Shown here piece by piece: positions 21,263 through 32,449 of a stretch of DNA of 64,000 nt (the first letter of the stretch is position 1; each line of letters starts with the position of its first letter). The stretch is taken from positions 1,061,258 to 1,125,257 of the forward strand of contig NC_051431.1 of NCBI RefSeq assembly GCF_001649575.2, written 5' to 3'. The translations under genes and the position numbers were made by a program. Below the pieces are notes generated by a model, which saw nothing but the letters and a program-made list of their open reading frames with translations, was not told where the DNA came from and made no database searches. Origin of the DNA: Kryptolebias marmoratus (Eukaryota; Chordata; Actinopteri; Cyprinodontiformes; Rivulidae).

Positions 21263-22369
21263 TGTGGGGGTGGGGTCCTGCATTGTGTGCTGGGGGCAGG
21301 GTGGTCACAGCAAGCAGGGGAGGGAGCTGAATGAAGCTACTTTTCTACCCATTCATGACCAAATCCTTTAAAAAAAAAGCATTCTCCTTTTTCTTCTTCG
21401 TCTTCTTCTTTAAGAAGAATGCTTCTTTGCCCCCCCCCCTCTCTCTCTCTCTCTCTCTTTGTTTGGGATCGATACAGCCGAGGAGCTCCTGACAAGTCTG
21501 ATCAAACAGCTGAAAACTTGATGGGAAACTAAATGTGCAACAGGAGATAAATGTGAATCAGGCTTTAGTTTGCAAATACAGCAAAAACTGGGATTTCAAT
21601 TTCAACATGTTAATCGTCTGATCATTACTTAAAGTATTAAAAAGTTGTTAAGAGCAGATTTCTGGTTTAGGACAAGAAGTGAACTGTCTTCTCTCTGCTT
21701 TCATCCCTGGGAGGAATGCATATCACCCATCTAAAATCATCCTATGATGATAAACTTACAGCTGTGGTGATCAAACTTTAAAACGATGTCATTTTATCTC
21801 GTGCAAAGTTGCAAAGTGTTGCATGATCCTTTAGTGCCGGGAATTAGTTGCAGCTACTTTCACACCAAATTTAAGTTCATTATATGTAAATATGACTAAG
21901 TTTATGACTAAGCTCTCTTGTTTCTGTCCGTTTGGTGGTTGTCAGCCATTGTTCCTCAGTTCCCTGACGCTGTTCTGCCTCTCATCTGTTTCTCGTTCTG
22001 GAATCAGAGTTCCTGCAGTCTCTCATCAGATTGTCACGAGGAACTCCTGGTCAGTTGTGGGTTTCATGGTTTTTGGTTTCTAGTTTCATCCACTGAAGCA
22101 ACGTTTTTGGATTTAATCCCGCCTGCCACCAACACTGCCCCATCATTGCACCCTGCGTCTGTCTGATATTAAACATATTGTTTGTTTTTTTAATTCACAG
22201 CCTTTTCTGTTTTACAGGAACTTCACAAACTTTTCTTTCTTTTTATTAAGGGCCGGTTTGTTGCAGAGTAAGGCCATATGGTCAACACACTGCAGTACTG
22301 TTTTAGCATACACACTTCATTAAAAAAACAGATTTCTGAGATTATCTGCTGTCAAAAGGCAGGCTGTAA
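21263..22369. other. Repeat-rich intergenic DNA, no gene recognised
   Basis: Contains a CT-rich tract at 21380-21460 and an antisense 'ggaatgcatatcaccc' at about 21713-21728, which belongs to the dispersed family described at 22370. From 21890 to 22180 there is a block in the style of the LTR/SINE-like repeats ('tgtttctgtccgtttggtgg' ... 'ctgatattaaacatattg'). No protein-coding support. Confidence 0.4.
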
Positions 22370-22700
22370 TGTTTTTGAACATGTCTGTGTCTGTAATTAT
22401 GTCTGTCTGTTAAACCACTGAATCCACCCAATTCTAGATTGCTGTCGCAGCGAACTGACCTCAACACAAAAACAACAGAAACTCAGTCAGTTTTACAGAT
22501 ATTGAGATAAAATGTGATGTGGTAGTAGCTGAGAGTCATTCACAACAAAATCCTGAGATGTGTAAGGATGTGCATATTGTTAGTTTCAACACTAAAATGA
22601 CTCTAAGTCTGAGATTTCTCAGCATAAAGTGATCTTAGTCTCTGAAAGGCAGTGGGTGATATGCATTCCTCCAAGGAATCCTTTAATATTTTGATCCGTT
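22370..22700 (+). repeat. Copy of the dispersed 'gtagctgagagtcatt...gatatgcattcct' family
   Basis: The ordered landmarks are 'tcagttttacagatattgag', 'ggtagtagctgagagtcatt', 'tctgagatttctcagcataa' and 'gggtgatatgcattcctcca'. The same landmarks recur at 31835-31975, 37880-38330 and 41590-41640, with other combinations of parts missing. No ORF, no clear TIR and no A-tail, so the class is unknown. Confidence 0.6.
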
Positions 22701-24820
22701 CATCTTTAATCTGAAACACGACAACTAAACATGACATCCAGGCAAAGTAAGATAAGATTTCTGTCAGAAACAGGGCGTATAGAGCTTGTTTTCAGGATTC
22801 ATTGCTGTATTTTCCTCACAACAGGAAGAACATAACGGCTGAAATCATATCACAGTTAAATGACGCGGCGTGTTGCTTGTGTTTGATAAGAAACAAGCAT
22901 TTCTGCCACAATGATCCGCGTGTCTCACCGACTCCTTCCTTCTGTCTGAGCTTCTCATTTAAGTTTGATATTGTTGCTGAAACGAGTCAGTAAAAAAGGC
23001 TCAAAACACAAAATGTCTCAGCTGATGCTTGCTGAACAGTTCCTATCTGAAAAGATCCATAAGATCAGAGTTAGAAGACATCAACTCATGACTCGGGTTT
23101 TACAGACCAGCTGGAGGAGAATTCAGTCAGAATCCTGTTCTGGGTCAGACAAAGGTTTGAGCTTTAAGTCGGGTTCTGTAGAGTTAAATATGTGAATGCA
23201 GCTGAAGAGTTTACCTTTTTTATGCAGAGATGACAGCATTATGGATGAGCTCATTGAGCAGATAAACTGTGTGACAACACGGTCTCATCTTATCTGTTTA
23301 AACTCTAAAACAACCGCCTGAACCTTACAGACAGAAAAAACTAAACTGCAACAATCTCAGGAAAGATTGAAACAAAGCTGTGGTGAGAGATCCTGTAAGG
23401 TTTGATATGATTTCAGTAACTGGTCTCACTGACCTCGATCCGATTTATAGGAGGTAAAAGTCCATGGGGGGGGCAGTTTATGTTTTAGCATCAATATTAA
23501 AACCTGAATATATTTTCAAGGGTATTTATTCTTTCCCTCATTGTTAATTAGCTGATTATTTACAGTTTCTTGTAAAAAATAAATATGTAAAACCTATTTT
23601 CCAAGCTCACTGGGGTTTATTGAGGTAGCAAAACCTTAGCTTAAAGCTAACAGGCTGCTGTTGCTGTCGTTATAAATCAGTCTGGAGCAGACTTCAAGGT
23701 CTGCAGGCCTCAAACTGCAGCCAAGTGTCCCCTTCTGCAGGAAGAAACAAGAACTAAAACTTTCAGGTAAAGATCAGAACTGCAGAGCCACGTTGGTTCG
23801 TTTGTTTGTTTCTAGAATCTGCAAATACAACATCGATGTTTACTTACTTATCCACGTTAATAAGGATTTATATGCATGTTTTGTGTTACTTTATTTTAGT
23901 TTTGGGACCAACAAGTCGGCATGTTTTAGTTTCCCTGCTTTAAGTCCAAACACTGCTGAAGGTTGATGTAACTCATTTATTTGAAACAGGAAAACATCTA
24001 AAACCTGTAGGGATGTGAACCCTGAGGTCCAGGACTGTATGACATGAGAAATGAGGGAATATTTTTGTGTAAAAAGCAGCTTTTTTACTGTTTTATCAGC
24101 TTCATGAACCCAAACAAACTTTTGTGACAGTTTCAGAGCAGGTTTTCAGCTGTTTGCCATTAAATGATTGGAACTTGACCCTGGCTGCACCATGTCACGT
24201 GTAAACAACATGTCCGGCGTGACTCGCAGCCGCAGGCGTGATGCTCGGATTGTTGACGGTTTAAAGACGCGTCTTATCTTCACTGATACGGTGCATTATT
24301 GTTGAATGTGTGTGTGTGTGTGTGTGTTCAGGGTTAAAAACTGTAATCCAGTGTGGTTTCCTCCCTGCGGTGGCTTGGTTTTGTAACAGACTTTTCTTTT
24401 GTTTCCTTGTTTCTGCCTCTTTCCTTTTTTACAACCTTCTTCTGCACTTGTTCCCCTCCTCACCACCACTTCCCTCTCCACGATTCTTGTTTTCGTCCCG
24501 ATCGATCAGGATAATGATCCCCCCCCCGCAGCAACTGAAACTGTTCCTACATAAACCAGAGTAACTGTCTGTGGGAGCGAGTACACAGATACTTTGTGTT
24601 TACTTGTAGGTGTACTACACACACACGTGCTGCTGCTCTGACATTCATGGTTAACAACCTGCAACATCAGCAGAGATAAATTAAAAAATGCATGTGGCTC
24701 ACCACCTTTCATCTCAACGTTTTAAACAAAGATCTCGTCCCTTTTATTAATGCTTAGAATATGTGCTATAAAAGACTCTCAGCAAACTTTAACTTAATAT
24801 CTGTAGAACTGAGTTGTAGA
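22701..24820. other. Intergenic, no gene recognised
   Basis: No supported gene. A GT microsatellite is at 24306-24329. The short frames here lack splice or domain support. Confidence 0.35.
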
Positions 24821-25000
24821 CATTTTTTTGTGTTTTCTAAAGTCAGTTAGCTGTGGCGGCCATCTTAAACCAAGTTGACTCAAAAGTTAATTGGTTGTAC
24901 GTGTACATCCAGCATATAATGTGATTTTTATGCATTTTTATTTTACTTTAAAATGTTGTAGGGGTCATAGTTCACAAACGCAATATTCATTTCCATGTCA
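24820..25000 (+). repeat. Fragment of a dispersed repeat ('gtggcggccatcttaaacc')
   Basis: The phrase 'gtggcggccatcttaaacca' followed by 'agttgactcaaaagttaatt' and 'ggttgtacgtgtacatccag' belongs to the dispersed repeat family seen elsewhere in the window (compare 37975-37995 'cattcaagatggccac'). Boundaries are approximate. Confidence 0.4.
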
Positions 25001-25381
25001 GAAACTGAGAATTATGTAAAAAAGTGTAAAAGAAATAGAAACGTGAGGATAGACTCCCCGAACGAATGCAGCTCTGGTAGAAAATGGCCGCTAAAGAAGA
25101 AGTCTCCAGCTCAAGTGTGATAATAAATAATATGGCTGAATTCCTTCACATCATTTACTGTTTCTGCTGCCAGAAAACAAAAACGTCTGAAACTGACAGC
25201 AAAGCAGATCATTAAGACAAAGTTTTAATCAGTCAAAACTCGACACTGTTGTTTGATTTTATTAAAATGATAATTTTACTCAAACACAACAAGATCTGAT
25301 CAGGTCTGTCAGCATCTGCAGAGCTGCAATAAGCAGCGACATCTTGATCCAGCATGTTCCTCTGAAAATGACTTTATTTGT

Positions 25382-25384
<3 letters not shown>

Positions 25385-25415
<31 letters not shown>
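25385..25415. repeat. (TA)n microsatellite
   Basis: About 31 bases of perfect TA alternation in AT-rich intergenic DNA. Confidence 0.9.
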
Positions 25416-25416
<1 letters not shown>

Positions 25417-25854
25417 TTTTATAATATTGTAACAAACTGCTGACCAACATGTAAATAACCAGACTTTGTTGTAAATAATCCTGACAGTAGTGTAAAAAGT
25501 TTAGTTTTTAAATGGGGTTTTCTTAAGATGTTAGCTCAGACTGCAGGTAAGATACTGACTGATTATAGCAACTCCACAGAACCCTACTTTAATAAAATCC
25601 AAACTAATCCTTCAATAAATTTAGCAGGAAGGAGTTAGTTTATCAATGTAACATGTAATGTACCAACACAATGTTTTCAAACCTTTTAAATGATCAGTGT
25701 GTTCATTTTGTTGTTTTTGGTACTTAAACGAGTCAAAGCTTTATTTGTGGATAACTCAATAAAGATTCAGACGATATTGTATCAACTTTAGCAGCAGAAC
25801 TTTAACTTGGCCTGTTTTGTTTTGAGGAGCAAAAAGGAGCTTAAATTTATTGGC

Positions 25855-26130
25855 ACATTTCAGGAAAGTGAAAACCTCCCTTTGGATCTGAACCCTTCTT
25901 ATCAGCCGAGTCATGAAACCTTAGAAGCGGATCTGTGCCTGAAGTTTGGCTGTGAAATCTCTTCCCACGGCAGTTAGCAGGGGTTTGGGTGGAGCCGAGG
26001 ACGAGGGAGGGGCGGCTTTATGGAGGCCGATACAACACAGTGTCACAGTGTGGGGTTGTTACGTTTTATGGTTCCCAGCATGTTTTCTCCAGAAACAAAC
26101 AAGGGATGTAACATCTGTCTGTTAACCAGG
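25855..26130. promoter_or_regulatory. Possible regulatory block (GATA, AP-1-like and GC-box words)
   Basis: A compact block has GATA-type 'cttatcag', AP-1/NF-E2-like 'gagtcatg', GC-rich 'gggaggggcggc' and a CACCC-like sequence within 150 bases. It stands out from the AT-rich surroundings. This is a motif-only call. Confidence 0.2.
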
Positions 26131-26435
26131 CTGACAAGCTACTTCTCTCGTTTGGTTTTAATACGGTTTTCTTTTGAGGTTAGTCATTTATTCATGCAAA
26201 CGGCACAAACTAAACAAAACAAATAAAACAACAAAACCTGCGTGCAAGATTTTTTTATCTCCATAAAAGTTATAAAAATGATTCCGAACGCAAAAAACCC
26301 CTCCGAGTCCCTCCCTCATCTCCACAAACAGACACACAAGCCCGGCTGAGGGCCCCCGGTCTGAGCCCATCTTGGCCTCTTTGTTGAGCCCAGCGACACA
26401 AGAGCTCCATTGTCCCGGAGCTTCTCCATATGTCC

Positions 26436-26605
26436 ACACACACACACACACACACTCACACAGCACAACACTGGGTCTGATTTAACTGTCCGGGGATGAG
26501 AGCTCTTCGTCAGTCTCACACAGCTTTTCTGCTCTCAGCTGTCAGATATGCTGNNNNNNNNNNNNNNNNNNNNNNNCCCCCCCCACACACACACACACAC
26601 ACCAC
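26436..26605. repeat. (CA)n microsatellites flanking a 23-base assembly gap
   Basis: CA runs at 26436-26455 and 26583-26602 flank the N run at 26554-26576. The gap is probably caused by the low-complexity C and CA stretch next to it. Confidence 0.85.
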
Positions 26606-26609
26606 CTCC

Positions 26610-27745
26610 ACCCCTGACCCTGCAGTTAAACAATTAATAACTGAATATGAGGTCATCTGATAACAATCCAGGTTTCAGGACTCCAGCAACATGTTTATGC
26701 TCTCGAATGCAGTTTCTTCACATTTCACTTTCTTAACAACTGGCTGGATTGTTACACGATGTCCTCACGATAACTCTGCAAGTGTTCAAAAAAATAAAAA
26801 ATAAAAAACCATGCGGTGGACTGATGGTGAAATCAGGATGACTGTTTCTAACTGCAGTCAACGTCCACAGAGACAGGTCCTCCAGCTACTCACTGCAAAG
26901 TCATGGAGACCAAAGAAAAACTCTGCAGCAGATTCTTCTCACATCGACGGTTCATGTGTGACTAAATAAGTTTGTGAATGGATGCTGACTACCACACGGG
27001 TTTGTTTCCCTGCAGAAGGAGCCGAAGTGACTGAAAACTGTTAAATTTATCTCCCTACACAAAATACATCCTGGCTAACGTGGTATGGTCACATGACTCA
27101 AGCTGTCACATGTTTTATATCAGATTCAGGTGAGTGCTTTGTTTATGTTGAGTGTGGACCCACGTTTCAAGATTACATATCAATAAGTAACTGGAAAACT
27201 TCTGGAGTGAACTGTTTGAATTAGTTCAGGTTAACCTTTTTAAGGTTTCAGACTTTGCAACAGTCTGGCGTTTACCTGATAACAGCAGATTGTTCACGTT
27301 AAGCCAGTAACTTGCTGGGCTGTGACTGCTGGTGATGTGGTGAACGTTGTTTGTGAGGACGTCTCCAAAATGTCTCCAAATGTTCATGGAAGTGTTCAGT
27401 GTGTGAGTCCCAGAGGCTGGCAGTGTGGGCCTTGAAGCTCCGCCCACTAACTGATTACAGTTAGACGTTTAAAAACAAGAGGATATCTGAACATACAGGA
27501 AGAGTCAACAACTGGAAAAATGACCTGAGGTGTGTTTGAATGTGGGCCATGTCCCGTTCGTTAACACGGAGGGGGTGGGACCAGCCGGCAGGGAAGCTGG
27601 TCCTGCTCCAGGTCCAACTGCAGGTTCCTGAAGGAAGGGTGAGCCAAAACAAACATGCAGATCTACGACTGCCCTCCCGGATGGAACAGCAGCCTTACCG
27701 GATCGGCCGGGGCCGGGTGAACAGTCTGTCTTTCTGTTTGTTATA
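26610..27745. other. Intergenic, no gene recognised
   Basis: No supported gene in either strand. Confidence 0.35.
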
Positions 27746-27749
27746 ATGT

Positions 27750-27930
27750 AAACCAGTGGTGCCCAATCCTGGTCCTGGAGGGCCTCCATCCTGCAGGTTT
27801 TAGATGTTTCTCTGCTCTTCAGCTGGTCTTAAAGTTCTGCAGCAGCCTGTTAATCACTCAGTCATTCCAATCAGGAGTGTAAAAAGCAGAGAAACACCTG
27901 AAACCTGCAGGATGGTGGACACCACTGATA
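27750..27930. mobile_element. Palindromic MITE-like element, copy 2
   Basis: Left end 'cagtggtgcccaatcctggt', then 'cctggagggcctccatcctg', with the right end 'caggatggtggacaccactg' as the inverted counterpart. Same family as 10341-10527 and 36662-37017. Encodes nothing. Confidence 0.7.
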
Positions 27931-30900
27931 ACCTTTCTGTGCCAAGTCAACAAGACACATTTCTTTTTTTTTGTAAACTTGCCAACAGACCTCTAAATGG
28001 TGGGAATACTCTTTACTGACGCGTAAAGAACGAACAGGAAGTGGATAATGAAGCAAAATGGAAGCAGCAGATTGGGGTCAGGAATGAGGGAGAAACCTGA
28101 GGACAGATTTCCTGGAACTCGTGTAATAAATGGTTTTCATGCATTTGGACGTGTTTGAATGATAAAAAAGTGCAGATTAAAGTTCAGGCATGCAGGAAGG
28201 AACATGAAGCAGGAAGCATCATTTGAGCTCTCTGCTAACTCGAGTGTGCCTTCAAGTCTGTCAGGACAAAATGTCTGCAGGGAGTCTGTAATTTGACCTC
28301 CTGTGAAACTGCGAGCAGTCTGAGTAGTCTGAGATGTTATTGATTAAAAAAAGGATGTTGTTTGCAGAAATGTTTCGTCAGAGGCGTGCATGAATTGCCG
28401 TGAGCACATTGTTGTTTTTCCACATGAAGCTGTTTACAACCCAAATAAAAACTATTCATGCTTTTATTATTCATCTCCTCCCCGGCTGCCCATTGTCATG
28501 GAAGTTGGTTCTTTTAGGTCATTTCCATTTCAGGATAAATCTGAATTGGTCGTCAAGTGACTTATTTTCAAGGCCGGAGGCTGCTGTCGCTCCCTGCTGG
28601 GCTTGTTGTTTTGTCACAGTGGAATTTTACTCACACGACTCTACATCCATTGATTTTTATCTTCCTTCCTTCCATTCAGACTTTCTTTCTTTGGTTTGTT
28701 TGTTTTTTTAGAAATTGGGTGGAAAACCTGAATGTCTTTTTCCATTCGTTGCAGCACCAACATTTTTGTTATTTAGATATGAATCAGGTTTGCAGACCTG
28801 TTCCTAATGGTCTGATAACAATGCAGACAGCCATGGTGAGCTGTCAGAGTGTGCTTGAACAAAACACAGAAGTGAGAAAAATGAGATCTGAAGTCCTTTG
28901 AAACGAGACTTCACTTTGCTCCGCTGAGCGGGTTGAGGTGGTGGAAATGGCAGCAGACTGCAGCACGGCGACTCACTGTAGGAAACTGAGAAACATTGCA
29001 AACATTAACCTGATAAACCCCACAGACTGAACAGCAGCTGTGACTACCCACCCAATCGAAAACCACCGGAGCAGAGTCGATGGAGGGACTGGACAACCAA
29101 AAAAACAGCTTCTGAGACGATTTGTAAACTGTTCTTAGTTTGTTGTCAGCAGCTGCAGCTCAGTGAGATACTCTGAAGAGGAAAAGAAATAAAGAGAAAC
29201 GTTTTTTTTATTATTTGTTTGTTTCAGAGTGTGAAAGTTGAAATATTAAATCAAAATGGTGAAAATAAAGTTGTTATTTTGAGATTAAAGAGTCAAAAAC
29301 TAAACCAGCACCGACTCAAAGACCTTCGATAGCCAAATAATTTATAGTAACTTTATGCTTCAAATCAGGCCTCAATAAAGTAATTATTTTATCATAAACA
29401 TATCAATAACACACCTTCAACAATAATCTAAGCTATTTTATAAGCTTCAGATGTGTTGAGAATATTTTGATTATGTCTGTATGTTTGAGACTCTTATTGT
29501 GAAGGACTGAGGGATGTTAGTTTTGCAGTAATAAACCAAAAATCTGAGTTTTTTTTTCTTTATTTAAACCATTTCTCTTCATTCTCCTGTTCAGATCTTA
29601 TAAATACAAACTAAAACCTTAATCTGAACCCAGTGACAGGTTAGCTTGGTCAACTTTGGCCTTTAAAGAGACTGAAAACACATCAAATGCTTCTTTATTG
29701 AACATTTTTCTGTTTCTGTTCCCATCAAATGGACATTTTTGACATTACCAGTACCCCGCTGGGGTTAATAAACCCAGCAGCTCTATCTACCTTTAAATTG
29801 GTGATTTATGGGTCATTTTAAGGTATCAGGAAATATTTGCAGCCCTGATAGGAGGAAAACGGCTTTAACGGTTGATTACAGTGAGAAGCCATGGAGATTA
29901 ATGACGTTAACGATTGAGAAACAAACACGTCGAAATGAAGGCGGTTGGTGACGGTTAAAAGGTGAATAAATCATAAAACAAGGAGAGGTGGGACAAATAA
30001 CGGTATTTGGGAGGACTTTGTTTCCGTCCTCTGAGTTATCGTTCACTGTTCGAAGACTTCGCCTGGCCAATAAAAAGTCTACTTTTATTTTAAGATCTTT
30101 GAAATCAAACATACTGTATGCCACTGACTGTTTAAAGAAGCTAATTTAAAAACCTTTGCAGCAAATGTCTTGGTTAGATAAACCAACCAATTGGCATAAG
30201 TTGTATTTTAACCACAGGAAAGCTTCATATTTGTATCCAGAAGTGCAAAAATCCTTCTGGGCTTCTGTATGTTTTAGCCTTAGCCCCGCTTATCATTATA
30301 ATCTCTATTATGTTGGCTAATTAGCCTTTAGCCTTCTGTCTCTTCACTGGTGAGTCTTTTGTGGAATTTGCTGGCCTCTTCTAAGCTGTTTATTTCATCT
30401 GCTGAGCCAACAATCTCCCGGCCTGCCGCTGGTTTCCTGTATCTGCTGTTTCTGTCTGTTACCTGCTATGAGAAGACAAGCTAAGAAGCTTGTAGCCTTT
30501 TTCTCTTCACATCTGTTTCTGATGAGCCAACAGCCTAAAGGCTGTACTGAATACTGGTTGGCCACAGCCTGCATTGCTGTAGACTTTTTAATGACTGCAT
30601 TTTAAATCTTTGCGAGTGATAAACTTTTAATTTTCCTTTTTATACCTGCAGGAATAAGGTAATGGAGGTGTTCTGGCCTTCTTAGATTGTTTTTCCCTCA
30701 TCAGGGATGTTGATAGAAATAAATTGGTAGACTAAAGTTTCTTTATGCCACATTCTTTGCAGTTTGAATAAGTAAAACACCTGGGATATCCTAACCACAG
30801 ATATGTTTTATTATAGTTATTTTCATGTTTTGAAATGATTTTATTGTCTGTCGATGAAGCAAACATCCTCAGTGTGACAGAGAAACCCTGTTTTCCACCT

Positions 30901-31830
30901 TTGGCTCAAACACATGACTGCTCCTGGTGTTCCTGTGTCCTGGTGGTCATTAGGTCCACAGTCACAGCCCTGTTTCCTCCTCAGATCTTCCAACAGGCCA
31001 AAGGGCTCCTTAAATCCTTTCAGTTCACCAACTGCACTTGACCCTCGGCCTGAAAGACACACAGCCAAGCTCCCAGCTCTCTTTCATCCCGCTTTCTCTT
31101 TCTTTCCCAAGAAGGAACCCTTCACTTCCCCTCGTCGCCTCAGTCTTTAAGACGGACGCAGCAGCTGCTTCTGCTTCCTGGATGAATATTATCTCCAAAG
31201 ACAGAGTAAGTGTGTGTGTGTGTGTTTGGGGGGCAGGGCAGCGAGTCTTAAGCTTGTCCACTGGATTATGTTTCCACAAAGGACCGAGGACCCCCCGCTG
31301 CTGTAAATTTCCCGCCAGTCCGCTTCCTGTTTCCTGAAATCTGGCATCGTTTCTCACCCTCATACCAGCTGCTCGCTATGATGCAACAGCAAACTGACCA
31401 CCGAGGCCTCAGGGCACAGGCAAAATAAAGACTTCCTTTCAGCAGGTCCATGGGAACATAATCCATACATTATTTTATCCCTTCGGTTGGGGAATCGCCT
31501 TAAAGAACAGACAATCAGAGGAATCCTATTTGTGCTGTGACAACAATAAAACGATTATTTCCACATTAAAGCTGAGCAGCAGTGTTTTCTGCACACAGCA
31601 AGTGTTCAACATGTGGTCAATATTTTCAGCTGGTGGCAGTTTGAAAGAAAAACTAAAATAAACAAAAATAAAGTTTAATTATAACACAGTACAAACAGAT
31701 TCGGATCACAAAATGTCAGTCAGTCGAAAGGTTGTCGGAGAAAAAAAACAGCAGATTTCTTCAACCTCGTCCTGAGGAAGAACAAAGGGACAGTGGAAAG
31801 GAAGAAATACACTTTAACAGAACATAAAAT
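27931..31830. other. Gene desert, no gene recognised
   Basis: Nearly 4 kb without a supported gene. A block at 28370-28620 is less AT-rich and carries homeobox/SOX-like words ('tattattcat', 'cccattgtcatgg'), so it might be a conserved noncoding element. The short frames at 28400-28901 and 30914-31363 lack coding signals, and 31212-31224 is a GT run. Confidence 0.35.
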
Positions 31831-31980
31831 GACCATAAATCAGTCAGTTTTACAAAAGTTGAGCTATAATTTGTTGTGGCAGTAGCTGAGAGTCATCCTC
31901 TGAGTTATAAGATAACATCCTGTGAGATTGGGCAGAGCATCATGTCTGAGATTTGACCAGATGTTTATAAGGCTATAATT
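31830..31980 (+). repeat. Partial copy of the dispersed 'gtagctgagagtcat' family
   Basis: Reads 'cagtcagttttacaaaagtt', 'ggcagtagctgagagtcatc', 'catgtctgagatttgaccag', in the same order as at 22480-22620. The 'gatatgcattcc' end is missing. Confidence 0.55.
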
Positions 31981-32049
31981 TAGTCATTTTTCAACAAAGA
32001 AAGAAGATCTTAGTGTTAAACTTTGGCACAAGGTCTTTAATTTTAGAAG

Positions 32050-32446
32050 GTTTGTTCAAAAAAGGTTAAAAAACAAAAACAACTGGACTTCTATTCTGTA
32101 GTTGAAGACGTTTCGCTTCTCATCCGAGGAGCTTTCTCAGTTCAGAAATAGAGAGTGTGGAGTTTCAGAAATAGAGAGTGTGGAGTTTCAGAAATAGAGA
32201 GTGTGGAGTTGAGCTTTTAAAGCTGAGATGTGATGTAAGCTGGACTGCTTGCAGATTGTTCTCACTCTCCTAACAATAGAGGCTCGTTAGGGTCCTTGTT
32301 TGACTGACTCACTGAAGTTGAGCTTTAAAAGCTGAACTCCACACTCTCTATCTCTGAACTGAGAAAGCTCCTCGGATGAGACGCAAAACGTCTTCAACTA
32401 CAGCAAAGAGGTCCAGTTGTTTTTGTTTTTTAACCTTTTTTGAATT
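32050..32446. mobile_element. Palindromic element with inverted ends of about 110 bp and an internal 23-bp triplication
   Basis: The left end ('caaaaaaggttaaaaaacaa', 'aactggacttctattctgta', 'gttgaagacgtttcgcttct', 'catccgaggagctttctcag') is mirrored at the right by 'ctgagaaagctcctcggatg', 'agacgcaaaacgtcttcaac' and 'ttgttttttaaccttttttg'. Next to the left arm a 23-bp unit (tcagaaatagagagtgtgga+gtt) occurs three times between about 32140 and 32210. The 'gtttcgcttctcatccgagg' phrase is a common fish repeat. No ORF. Confidence 0.7.
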
Positions 32447-32449
32447 TAC

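Noticed and set aside
28400..28901. Overlapping plus-strand frames of 103 and 114 aa
   Set aside because: No domain or splice context; composition is that of AT-rich intergenic DNA.
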